Origin: Microbacterium saccharophilum
Lineage (GTDB): Bacteria > Actinomycetota > Actinomycetes > Actinomycetales > Microbacteriaceae
DNA length: 64,000 bases
Assembly: GCF_007992455.1 (NCBI RefSeq)
Contig: NZ_BKAH01000013.1
Span: forward strand, 1 to 64,000
Direction of reading: 5' to 3'
The notes under the pieces are model-generated. The model did no database searches. It was not told where the DNA came from and worked only from the letters and a program-made list of their open reading frames with translations. The position numbers and the translations under genes are program-made. Of this stretch, positions 16,257 to 23,592 are shown piece after piece (position 1 is the first letter of the stretch; every line of letters starts with the position of its first letter).

Positions 16257-16931
16257 CTACGGCAGAAGCTCTGCCCGCACCACGGCAGCGCTCCACCGTC
16301 CCAGCGCGGCGCCCGCGACCGTGTCCGAGATGTGGTGCTGACCGCGGTACACCCGCGAGAACGCGATTGCCGAGGGAACCCCGTACCGAAGGAGGGGTCC
16401 GAGCAGCCGCGCGCGACGGGCACCGTGGCGCTCGAGCAGGTCGGCAAGCGTGCCGTGCAGCGCAAAGGCTGCCGCGGTGTGCCCCGACGGGAAGGACGAC
16501 GTCGCGTGCGGCGGCTCCGGGCGCCACACGCCCTCGGGCCGTGGCCGGCCCACCAGCGCCGCGGATGCGACGAAGCACGCGGTCTCGAGGGCGAGCACCG
16601 CGGCAGGGGCGATCGCGGAGCGCCGGTCGCGCGCCAACAGCCACGTGACACCGCACCAGACCGCCCCGTTCGCGATGGTCTGCGGCACGCCGGAGTACCA
16701 CGAGAGCGGCTCGGTGACCCGGTCGATCACCTCGCGCGGCCTGGTCGGCTCCGCGGAATCGGTCGCGCCTGCGTGTTCATCCGATCGGTGGCCGAACGCG
16801 TTCTGGAATGCCCGCACGGTCCGGTCCTCACGGGGGTCGTCGCCGCCGAGGAGCCGCACCGCCCAGCCCGCCGCGGCGAGCAGGGCGATCGCGCCGAGCC
16901 CCGGCAGGACGACGGCTCGAAGCAACCGCAT
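16257..16931 (-). CDS. PAP2-family membrane phosphatase
   Basis: A 224-residue membrane protein with the three PAP2 active-site motifs: GRPRPEG near residue 128, PSGHTAAA near 149, and SRVYRGQHHISDTVAG near 190. The catalytic His pair and the Asp are present. Relatives dephosphorylate phosphatidate, undecaprenyl-pyrophosphate or similar lipids at the outer face of the membrane; the substrate is not predictable. It is convergent with the lipoprotein gene. Confidence 0.88.
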   Translation of the reverse strand: MRLLRAVVLPGLGAIALLAAAGWAVRLLGGDDPREDRTVRAFQNAFGHRSDEHAGATDSAEPTRPREVIDRVTEPLSWYSGVPQTIANGAVWCGVTWLLARDRRSAIAPAAVLALETACFVASAALVGRPRPEGVWRPEPPHATSSFPSGHTAAAFALHGTLADLLERHGARRARLLGPLLRYGVPSAIAFSRVYRGQHHISDTVAGAALGRWSAAVVRAELLP

Positions 16932-17045
16932 GCCCGTAGCCTAGTGGCGCTGTGGAGGCGCGGACCGAGTCCCGCGTCGATCCTCACACCGCCGCAGGCC
17001 AGGGGGCCAGTCGAGCTGAGTCGCTCGTCGGCGTAGGGTGCCGTC

Positions 17046-17444
17046 ATGGCGGACCGCACCGTTCTCGGCAAGCTCCGTGTGATGTTCGGCACACCGGGCG
17101 GGGACGTGGAGCACGCTGAGGAGCTGTATCACGAGGATGCTGTCCTGGAGTTCCCACAGTCTGGTGAGCGATACGACGGGCGTGAGGTGTTCACGTCGTG
17201 GCGGAGCCAGTACCCCGCCCGCGTCGCCTTTGAGGTCCTTCGTGTCACCGTCCGAGACAACGTGGCCGTGGTCGAGCTGACCGCGAGCTACGACGGCGGG
17301 GCGCCGATGTTCGGTGTGAGCATTCTCGAGTTCCGCGGGGAGAAGATCGCGCGCGAGCGCGTCTATGTCGCCGAGGGATGGGAAGTCCCGGAGTGGCGCA
17401 GACCTTGGTTGTCGACGGTGCCGGTCGACAACCCCGGATTGTGA
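17046..17444 (+). CDS. SnoaL/NTF2-like protein
   Basis: A 132-residue single-domain protein with the alpha+beta cone layout of SnoaL-like proteins: the early segment AEELYHEDAVLEFPQSGERYDGR, a central RVTVRDNVAVVELTA strand, and a late EFRGEKIARERVYVAEGWE strand. The family contains enzymes and ligand-binding proteins, so no reaction can be assigned. Divergent from the PAP2 gene; its base composition is less G/C-biased than the core genes. Confidence 0.75.
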   Translation: MADRTVLGKLRVMFGTPGGDVEHAEELYHEDAVLEFPQSGERYDGREVFTSWRSQYPARVAFEVLRVTVRDNVAVVELTASYDGGAPMFGVSILEFRGEKIARERVYVAEGWEVPEWRRPWLSTVPVDNPGL

Positions 17445-17487
17445 ACTACGTCGTCCATCTCACCGACGGCGGGCAAGCCGCTCGGCG

Positions 17488-17835
17488 TCACGGCAATGTA
17501 TGTTCCTGACTCGGCCGCTGGATCGAACGGGGAGTTCGTGCCGGGCGCCGCGTGAACCCTCTGCCTGGAAGGGTCACCGATGCGCCGGTCTCGGTGTTGG
17601 TCACCACATAGGTCGAGCCTTTGCCGGCCAGCCTCACCACGGAGTTGCCGTCTCTGTCGACCCGTTCCCGGGTCACCGTGTTCGCCTCCGTCACTGCTTG
17701 CAGGCTCACCTCGAAATCGCAGGCCAGACCCGCCGGGAGCACGATCGGGTCCGCCGCGATCGCCGGGGCCGGCACCGCGAGAGCCGTAAGTGTGATTCCC
17801 AGGACCGCCGCTCGCCGGTTTTCCGCCTGCCGCAC
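17488..17835 (-). CDS. Secreted protein, probably truncated
   Basis: A GTG-initiated frame of 115 codons with a good signal peptide (RRAAVLGITLTALAVPAPAIA) followed by DPIVLPAGLACDFEVSLQAV and GSTYVVTNTETGASVTLPG. This opening is common in small actinobacterial secreted proteins of unknown role. After about residue 90 the frame becomes Arg/Pro-rich (RRPARTPRS) and loses the expected beta-strand character, which suggests a frameshift. No clear ribosome site precedes the GTG. Confidence 0.4.
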   Translation of the reverse strand: MRQAENRRAAVLGITLTALAVPAPAIAADPIVLPAGLACDFEVSLQAVTEANTVTRERVDRDGNSVVRLAGKGSTYVVTNTETGASVTLPGRGFTRRPARTPRSIQRPSQEHTLP

Positions 17836-17852
17836 TGATCGCGGGGATCGGG

Positions 17853-18056
17853 GTGGCGCCGTCGCTCGGTTGGCTGCCGGCGACAGCATCCGTCGTTGCG
17901 TTCGCCGGCCTGGTGTGGTTCGTGCGTGCCGCCGCTCCCGCCCGCGGGCAGGGCGGCTCGCCGCAGATCCGAATCGGGTGGCCGGACAGGTTCTGCCTCC
18001 TCGCTTACCTGGCGTGGGTGGTCGTCGCCGCGATGGGCGTGCTGCGTGCCGCGTGA
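17853..18056 (+). CDS. Small two-helix membrane protein or fragment
   Basis: A 67-codon GTG-initiated frame with two hydrophobic segments (TASVVAFAGLVWFV and LLAYLAWVVVAAMGVL) joined by a basic loop. No family recognised. The open frame extends upstream of the GTG without a better start, so this may be the 3' end of a lost gene. Confidence 0.35.
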   Translation: MAPSLGWLPATASVVAFAGLVWFVRAAAPARGQGGSPQIRIGWPDRFCLLAYLAWVVVAAMGVLRAA

Positions 18057-18083
18057 CCCAATGGCGCTCGCTAGCCTGATGCC

Positions 18084-18533
18084 GTGCCGACCCTCCTCGA
18101 GGACTTCCTCTCCCGCGACACATCGCGTGTGCTCCACGCCACGTGGGAGATCATCCGCAGTCGCGACGAAGCGCAATTGGATGCGCTCCTCCCCCACATC
18201 GCGCAGATTCGCACTGCGACTGAAGGCCTCGATATGGGCGGGATGCTGCGATCCAATGCGGGCAACGTCGACCACGCGATCGCGAAGCTCGAGAGCTACC
18301 GGGGCCGCGAGTGCTGGTGCGCGAGCTATCCAGGCATGGATCAATACGAGCCCGCGAAGGAGCAGGACCGCGGTCACATTCGGATCATCTCCGCCAGCGA
18401 ACCAGGCTGGTCGATGAGCTACGTGTGCGAGTGCACCGTCTGCGGGGGGGTTTTCAACGTCGAACAGGGCGACCACCACGTCATGTGGTGGAAATGGGTG
18501 CCGCGCGGGGAGAAACGTCGTCGGGCCCATTAG
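18084..18533 (+). CDS. Hypothetical protein with cysteine clusters
   Basis: A 149-residue soluble protein. The first 70 residues are helical (LLEDFLSRDTSRVLHATWEI ...). The second half carries CWC near residue 77 and CECTVCGGVF near 115, followed by HHVMWWKWVP. The Cys/His content suggests a metal-binding fold. I recognise no family; its size and isolated position would suit an immunity-type or other orphan accessory protein, but nothing shows this. The gene begins 27 nt after the preceding small ORF, and its lower G/C resembles the neighbouring accessory genes. Confidence 0.6.
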   Translation: MPTLLEDFLSRDTSRVLHATWEIIRSRDEAQLDALLPHIAQIRTATEGLDMGGMLRSNAGNVDHAIAKLESYRGRECWCASYPGMDQYEPAKEQDRGHIRIISASEPGWSMSYVCECTVCGGVFNVEQGDHHVMWWKWVPRGEKRRRAH

Positions 18534-18720
18534 TTCCTCTACCGGCTGGCTGCCCGCAGGGACTCCCACGTCAGTCAGTGGGTGTCGCCGAAGCCACAGC
18601 GATCTCAACCGGCTTGGCGTCCCGCCGAGTGGAGCAGTCATACCCGGTCGGCCGATGCCGAGCCGCCTCCCAGGTGGGGGCGGTACGCTGTTCGGGATAG
18701 GCGGACTTCTCATTCGTCTC

Positions 18721-18757
18721 GCCCCGGCTGTGTGGTAACAGTCGGGGCTTCTTCTTT
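18721..18757 (+). terminator. Intrinsic terminator with T-rich tail
   Basis: GCCCCGGCTGT and ACAGTCGGGGC form an 11-bp stem with one G-T pair around a 6-nt loop, followed by TTCTTCTTT. It is 190 nt beyond the nearest plus-strand stop (18533). The stretch 18534-18720 has no recognisable gene and could hold a small RNA ending here. Confidence 0.75.
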
Positions 18758-18828
18758 GCGTGGGCGGCTTGTGCGTCCGCGCGTCGGTCGGCGGCAGCGA
18801 GCGGGGTTCAACGCACTCACCGCTGCGG

Positions 18829-19101
18829 TCACCTCTTGGTAACGGTAACCTCGACCTCGTCACCGATGTCCTTTGCAAGCTGAGCGCGAACCTTGGCGTT
18901 GAGCGACACCATGTGGCCGCCAGTGCCGGTGGGCATGGCACTGACGTTCGTGAGGACGACATCGTCGACCCGCGCGTCAACCCGGACGGTCTTGCCGGTG
19001 CCGAACCGGTCCGCCGAACCGGGAATCTCGACACAGCTCCAGGTCTCGCCCTTGACCTCGACACCAATCGTGGCGGTGAACGTCAGATCCTCTGCACTCA
19101 T
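18829..19101 (-). CDS. DUF1905-domain protein
   Basis: A 90-residue beta-barrel-type protein matching the DUF1905 pattern: FTATIGVEVKGETWSCVEIP, then RVDARVDDVVLTN, a GGHMVSLNAKVR stretch and the closing DIGDEVEVTVTK. The family has no proven function and is often fused to YdeI-like domains. It stands alone, convergent with the terminator at 18721. Confidence 0.8.
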   Translation of the reverse strand: MSAEDLTFTATIGVEVKGETWSCVEIPGSADRFGTGKTVRVDARVDDVVLTNVSAMPTGTGGHMVSLNAKVRAQLAKDIGDEVEVTVTKR

Positions 19102-19228
19102 GCGCGCCAGCCTACGTGCGGACGACGCCAGTGTTGATATGAGTCTGCGCGCTACCGCGACAAGCTTCGCTGCGCCACCCGAGAACCGGTCGCTGACCTT
19201 GCCGAATCGGGGCGGCTAGGGTTGCGGG

Positions 19229-19783
19229 GTGAGTAGTCGCACTGATTGGCAGTCCCGTGTTGCGGCATTCTGGGACTCCTTTGACGACAGCGATCCTGAG
19301 CGGATGTTGACTGGCATGCGAACGCTCATCGGCGAGCGACCCCAGGGAGATGGGCTGGCACTGGCGGAGTGGGGCGGCGTGCACGACGCACTCGACCGTG
19401 GGGCCGAGGCCGTCGAACCCTACCGCCTTGCCCTAGCCGCTGGCCTCGACGCCGAGCACGAACATCAGATCACTCTCCAACTCGCGAGCACTCTGCGAAA
19501 CCTGGGCCAGCACGACCAGGCGATCGAGCTTCTCGAACACCTCGACGCCCCAGAGCTGGGTGACGCACCAGCCGTCTTCCTTGCGCTTGCGCTGCACAGC
19601 GCCGGTCGACCGAATGATGCGCTTCGCGTCGCATTGACGTCCCTGGCGCCACACCTTCCGATGTACCGCCGCGCCGCAACTGACTACGCAGCGGAACTCG
19701 CGCCGGACGACGAGTCGACCGGCGGGCGCCAGTCGATAAGTCCTTCCGCGGTGCCACGCCGTGCGTCGCCGAGTAGTCAATGA
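19229..19783 (+). CDS. Tetratricopeptide-repeat protein
   Basis: A 184-residue GTG-initiated protein with TPR-like helical pairs: LAEWGGVHDALDRGAEAVEPYRLAL, then ITLQLASTLRNLGQHDQAIE, then VFLALALHSAGRPNDALRVAL. It resembles the group-5 tetratrico-repeat proteins, which mediate protein contacts. The C-terminal 20 residues are low-complexity. The partner is unknown. Confidence 0.75.
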   Translation: MSSRTDWQSRVAAFWDSFDDSDPERMLTGMRTLIGERPQGDGLALAEWGGVHDALDRGAEAVEPYRLALAAGLDAEHEHQITLQLASTLRNLGQHDQAIELLEHLDAPELGDAPAVFLALALHSAGRPNDALRVALTSLAPHLPMYRRAATDYAAELAPDDESTGGRQSISPSAVPRRASPSSQ

Positions 19784-19803
19784 ACGGTCCTCCGCCGCGC
19801 GAA

Positions 19804-20031
19804 TCAGCCGGGTTCGTCGTTCGCGGCGGTCTCAATCCTGTCGACTGCTTCGTCGGAGAGAAAGAAGCCGTTGGGTCCGGACTCGCCGACCCACCACGCG
19901 TTCGAGGTCACAGATCCGCCGGCCGACGCGATCCTGCTGACCACCTCCGGCGACACCGCTTCACCATTGTGCGCGATCAGCCACGCTTTGGTGTCGGAGT
20001 CCAGCTTCGCCCACCACTCGATGATCTCCAT
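19804..20031 (-). CDS. Small conserved-looking hypothetical protein
   Basis: About 75 residues (MEIIEWWAKLDSDTKAWLIA ... SDEAVDRIETAAND) with three predicted amphipathic helices and a central SNAWWVGESGPNG loop. The ATG at 20031 is preferred to one at 20052 because the extra residues (MRCHGGR) are not protein-like. No family assigned. Convergent with the TPR gene. Confidence 0.55.
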   Translation of the reverse strand: MEIIEWWAKLDSDTKAWLIAHNGEAVSPEVVSRIASAGGSVTSNAWWVGESGPNGFFLSDEAVDRIETAANDEPG

Positions 20032-20154
20032 GCGGCCACCATGGCACCTCATCGGGCCGGCCGGAACCCGGTCCGTCTCATATAGCCCGCGCGCCAGGAT
20101 GGGTCGCTCCCCGTCGGCACGACACCCGGAACCAACAGACGCCCAGAATCAACA

Positions 20155-20195
20155 GAGGCCCGGAACCTCGCGATCTCCGCGTGATTCCGAGCCTC
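20155..20195 (-). terminator. Hairpin downstream of tRNA-Pro
   Basis: On the minus strand GAGGCTCGGAA and TTCCGGGCCTC form an 11-bp stem with one G-U pair, 12 nt after the tRNA 3' end, followed by TGTTGATT. It probably terminates the tRNA transcript. Confidence 0.6.
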
Positions 20196-20206
20196 TTGTC
20201 TGTCCG

Positions 20207-20280
<74 letters not shown>

Positions 20281-20393
20281 GACGTCGTCCGCGCGCGGAC
20301 AACTCCCCCATCCTACCCGCTCGTCCACGCCCCCGCGAACCGAGACACGGTGAGCGCCTTTCGCGTGTCGGGGCCCGTCGCTAGCGTCGGGGA

Positions 20394-20978
20394 ATGGCCG
20401 AGATCACGATCCTTCCAGCGACCCCCGACCGGTTCGCCGACGTCGAGCAGGCGATGACCGGTGGCGGTGACGGCGGGTCGTGCTGGTGCCAGTGGTGGAT
20501 GCTGTCGGCGTCGCAGTTCGACGCGACATCACGCGAGGAGCGGCACGAGATGCTGCGCGCGCAGACCGATCAGCCCCTGCCGCCTGGGCTCATCGGGTAC
20601 CTCGACGGCGCCGCCGCGGGCTGGGTCAAGGTCGCTCCGCGCCCGGCGCAGCCCCGACTCGCCCGCACCCGCGACTTCCGTGCCTCCCCCACCCCGATGG
20701 ACGACGAGACCGCCTGGGCCGTCAGCTGCTTCGTCGTGCGCCGCGAGCACCGCGGGCAGGGGCTCAGCAAGGCGCTCCTGGACGCCGCCGTCGACCACGC
20801 CCGCGCGCACGGGGCGCTCCTCGTCGAGGGTTACCCGCTCGACACCGCCGTGAAGAGCGCGACGACGAACGAGCTCTACCACGGGTCGCTCTCCACGTTC
20901 CTCGCCGCCGGATTCACCGAAGTCGCGCGCCCGAAGCCGAACCGGCCGATCGTGTCGCTGTCGCTCGCGGAGCCCTGA
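20394..20978 (+). CDS. GNAT-family N-acetyltransferase
   Basis: A 194-residue acetyl-CoA-dependent acyltransferase. The cofactor-binding motif A is seen in CFVVRREHRGQGLSKALLDAAVDHARA (RxxGxG/A type, near residues 117-143). The N-terminal GGSCWCQWW segment marks a subgroup of actinobacterial GNATs. Substrate unknown. The C-terminus (FLAAGFTEVARP) is the normal closing strand pair. Upstream is the tRNA-Pro region; downstream genes run the same way but are not tightly coupled. Confidence 0.88.
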   Translation: MAEITILPATPDRFADVEQAMTGGGDGGSCWCQWWMLSASQFDATSREERHEMLRAQTDQPLPPGLIGYLDGAAAGWVKVAPRPAQPRLARTRDFRASPTPMDDETAWAVSCFVVRREHRGQGLSKALLDAAVDHARAHGALLVEGYPLDTAVKSATTNELYHGSLSTFLAAGFTEVARPKPNRPIVSLSLAEP

Positions 20979-21045
20979 CCCGCCACGCCCTACGATGGAG
21001 CGCAGCCGCCACCCGAGGCGGCCGGAACCGGTACGAAGGAGCACC

Positions 21046-21744
21046 GTGTCGCAGACCCACGCCGCCGCATCACCCGCGCCCGCCCGCATCCGCGACACGC
21101 GATGGTGGGGCTTCGGCCTGTACGCCCTCATCTCCCTCGTGCACGTCGCCGCGCTGACGTTCGACCTCGAACCGATCTCGTACCCGACGAAGCTCCTCCT
21201 CATGCCCGCCCTCGCCCTCGCCGTCATCTGGGCGCTGCGCGGCTCCCTTCGCTCCACACCCGCCACCCTGCTGCTCGCCGCCATCGCGTTCTCCTGGCTC
21301 GGCGACGGCGCGGCGTTCTTCTTCCCGTTCCTGGCCGACGAGCTCCCGGCCATGCTGCTGTGCTTCGGCATCGCGCACGTCCTCTACATCTGGCTGTTCC
21401 TGCGCCCCGTCGCTCGGCGCCCGTTCGCGCCGTGGTCGCTCGTCTACGCGGCGTGGTGGATCGGCATGATGCTGCTCCTATGGCCGAGCCTCGGCGCCCT
21501 CGCCATCCCCGTCGCCGTGTACGGGCTCGTCCTCGGCGGCACCGCCGCAGCATCCACCCGCGGCAGCGCCCTCACCGCGGTCGGCGGCGCGTTCTTCCTC
21601 GCGTCGGACTCGATCCTCGCAGTGCGCCTGTTCCTCGACGGCGGTTTCTCCGAGATGCTAGCCGGCCCGTGGATCATGATCACGTACACGATCGGGCAGG
21701 GCCTGCTCGCGCTCGGAATCGTGCGGCTCCTGCGTCATCGGTGA
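21046..21744 (+). CDS. YhhN-family membrane protein (lysoplasmalogenase-like)
   Basis: A 232-residue protein with about eight hydrophobic helices. The conserved acidic motifs of the TMEM86/YhhN family are present: FSWLGDGAAFF near residue 84 and FFLASDSILAVRLF near 185. Family members hydrolyse the vinyl-ether bond of lysoplasmalogens; activity here is inferred only. The GTG at 21046 follows GAAGGA; a longer ATG frame to 20995 would add basic, non-membrane residues. Its stop overlaps the start of the S4 gene (TGATG). Confidence 0.85.
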   Translation: MSQTHAAASPAPARIRDTRWWGFGLYALISLVHVAALTFDLEPISYPTKLLLMPALALAVIWALRGSLRSTPATLLLAAIAFSWLGDGAAFFFPFLADELPAMLLCFGIAHVLYIWLFLRPVARRPFAPWSLVYAAWWIGMMLLLWPSLGALAIPVAVYGLVLGGTAAASTRGSALTAVGGAFFLASDSILAVRLFLDGGFSEMLAGPWIMITYTIGQGLLALGIVRLLRHR

Positions 21745-22115
21745 TGATGGATGCCGTGTCCCCCACTGTGCGCGTCGATTCCTGGCTGTGGGCCGTCCGC
21801 GTCTACAAGACGCGCTCGGCGGCGACGACGGCATGCCGTGCCGGACACGTGCGGGTCAACGGCGAGAAGGCGAAGGCCGCGCAGCCGGTGCGGATCGGCG
21901 ATGAGCTGCGGATCCGCATCGCCGGGTTCGACCGCATCCTCATCGTCCGGCAGCTGCTGACCAAGCGCGTCGGGGCGCCGCTTGCGGCCATGGCCGCCGA
22001 CGACCGCACGCCCGTCCGCGAGCCCACCGCGATGCTCGCCGTGCGCGACCGCGGCGCCGGGCGCCCGACGAAGCGGGAGCGGCGCGAGATCGACCGGCTG
22101 CAGGGCCGCGACTGA
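21744..22115 (+). CDS. S4-domain RNA-binding protein (Hsp15/HslR-like)
   Basis: A 123-residue protein with an N-terminal S4 domain (RVDSWLWAVRVYKTRSAAT ... AGHVRVNGEKAKAAQPVRIGD) and a basic C-terminal helix (GRPTKRERREIDRLQGRD), as in the Hsp15 family. In E. coli Hsp15 binds stalled 50S subunits carrying nascent chains. It is translationally coupled to the YhhN gene by TGATG; a second ATG at 21747 is equally possible. Confidence 0.87.
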   Translation: MMDAVSPTVRVDSWLWAVRVYKTRSAATTACRAGHVRVNGEKAKAAQPVRIGDELRIRIAGFDRILIVRQLLTKRVGAPLAAMAADDRTPVREPTAMLAVRDRGAGRPTKRERREIDRLQGRD

Positions 22116-22121
22116 CGCAGG

Positions 22122-22544
22122 TCAGCGCGCCCCGCTGACGACCCGCGACACCCCGAGGTCGACGGCGAGCAGCACCACCGTCGCCACGGCGTAGATCAGC
22201 AGGTCCCGCGGATCGAAGACGGTGCCGAGCACGAGCATGATCGGCGTGAACGCCGCGCCCCACGCATCCGGCAGCCCGGTGAGCTGGAACAGCTCGACCG
22301 CGGTGCACCAGACCAGCACGATCCCCGCGACGGCGAGCGCCGGCAGTCGCGGCGCCAGGATGACGACGAGCGCCCACACCACGACGACGTACAGCGCGTC
22401 ACCGGCGACATCGGTCGCCACGGTGTCGGGCAGCACGCCGCTGACGAACAGTCCGGCCGCGACCGTCACCACCAGGACCACGGCGGCGACGACGCGACGC
22501 ACCGACCCGGCGCGCGCCGGCGTCACAGCCGGTCGCGCAGCCAC
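22122..22544 (-). CDS. DUF2809 membrane protein
   Basis: A 140-residue protein with four membrane helices. The DUF2809 signature features are visible: DVAGDALYVVVVWALVVILAPRL, the helix WCTAVELFQLTGLPDAWG, and LVLGTVFDPRDLLIYAVATV near the end. Function unknown; members are small VanZ-like membrane proteins. Its start overlaps the 3' end of the Nudix-NYN gene by 22 nt, so the two are probably cotranscribed. It is convergent with the S4 gene, 6 nt apart. Confidence 0.82.
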   Translation of the reverse strand: MAARPAVTPARAGSVRRVVAAVVLVVTVAAGLFVSGVLPDTVATDVAGDALYVVVVWALVVILAPRLPALAVAGIVLVWCTAVELFQLTGLPDAWGAAFTPIMLVLGTVFDPRDLLIYAVATVVLLAVDLGVSRVVSGAR

Positions 22545-23419
22545 GACACGGGTTGCACGGCGCCGCCCACGGCGGTGACCCGCTCCCCCAGGGCCCGGTC
22601 GCTCGTCACGACGGTCACGGCGCGCCCCGCCGACGCGAGCTCGCGCGCGCGGTCCACGATCGCGTCGTCCCCGTGTCCCGCGGCGCGGACGAGGTCGATC
22701 CCCGCGACATCATCGGCCGCACGGGCAGCGCCCTCGAGCACGACGTGGAACTCGGGGAACCACGTGTCGGCGGCAAGACCGAGGCCTGCGGCATCCAGCC
22801 CGCCGGCGGCGAGCGCGGCCACCTCGCCGAGCAGCCGCCCGGCGGCACCGGCGCGGTCGCGCCACCATCCGTCCGGCACCGCGCCGACGACGTTCGCGGC
22901 GTCGACGACCACGGCCGGGCGGACGGGCAGCAACGATCGCAGCATCGGCCAGGAGTCGGCGAACGCGGGGTGCAGCGGGTAGTCGTCGACGGCATCCACC
23001 GGCACCCACGCGAGCTCATGGCTCTCCGGGTCGCTGATCACGGGCTCGAAGGGCCGGATCACATCGGCGACGAGCGTCGCGTACGACCAGACGTCGAGGT
23101 CGAGCACGCTGAGCAGCCGCGGCCGCACGGCGGATGCCGGGACGCCGGCCTCCTCCGCCGATTCGCGCAGGGCGGCATCGCACGCCGACTCGCCCTCGTG
23201 CCGGGCACCGCCGGGCAGCGCCCACGTGTCGCCGTGGTGGCTCCACGACACCCGGTGCTGCAGCAGCACGCCGCGCTCCGGATCGACGGCGAGCAGCCCC
23301 GCGGCTCCGAAGCGCCCCCAGTACCGGGAGCCGTCGCCGGCCACGACCCAGGCGTCTCCGGGGTTGCGCGGGCCCAGCGGGCGGGGCGGCTCACCGGGGG
23401 CGGGCGGCTGGATGGTCAC
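22523..23419 (-). CDS. Nudix hydrolase fused to an NYN/PIN-like domain
   Basis: A 298-residue two-domain protein. Residues about 30-150 are a Nudix fold with the box GARHEGESACDAALRESAEEAGV, all catalytic Glu present, preceded by the family's WALPGG. Residues about 168-298 look like a NYN/PIN-type nuclease domain: VVVDAANVVG, GHGDDAIVDRA and VVTSDRALGERV supply the expected acidic cluster. This suggests an enzyme clearing modified nucleotides or caps coupled to RNA cleavage, but neither substrate is known. It is divergent from nrdD across 173 nt carrying the nrdD operator sites. Confidence 0.82.
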   Translation of the reverse strand: MTIQPPAPGEPPRPLGPRNPGDAWVVAGDGSRYWGRFGAAGLLAVDPERGVLLQHRVSWSHHGDTWALPGGARHEGESACDAALRESAEEAGVPASAVRPRLLSVLDLDVWSYATLVADVIRPFEPVISDPESHELAWVPVDAVDDYPLHPAFADSWPMLRSLLPVRPAVVVDAANVVGAVPDGWWRDRAGAAGRLLGEVAALAAGGLDAAGLGLAADTWFPEFHVVLEGAARAADDVAGIDLVRAAGHGDDAIVDRARELASAGRAVTVVTSDRALGERVTAVGGAVQPVSWLRDRL

Positions 23420-23487
23420 CGTCCCAGACTGTCACATCGCGCGGAGCCTGGCCCGCCGGCGGACACGGGCGGACACACACCCACGGC

Positions 23488-23502
23488 TGTGGTCTGTCCA
23501 TA
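23488..23502. promoter_or_regulatory. Weak distal copy of the adhE/nrdD operator
   Basis: TGTGGTCTGTCCATA keeps the full left arm of the adhE palindrome and 5 of 7 right-arm bases. It lies 65 bp (centre to centre) upstream of the stronger site at 23553, roughly six helical turns, so a looped or cooperative arrangement is possible. Confidence 0.4.
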
Positions 23503-23552
23503 TTCGCGACACGCCACATCTGGACTTCCTGCGGCACTTCACCCCCACATAT

Positions 23553-23567
23553 TGTGGTCAGACAACA
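23553..23567. promoter_or_regulatory. Operator at the nrdDG promoter
   Basis: TGTGGTC-A-GACAACA differs from a perfect palindrome at one position and shares the 11-mer GTCTGACCACA (minus strand) with the adhE operator. It overlaps a TATTGT -10-like element (23550-23555) that has TTCCTG 18 nt upstream, and ends 25 nt before the nrdD ATG. Confidence 0.6.
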
Positions 23568-23592
23568 TAGCCCTTCCCCGAGAGGAACTCCC

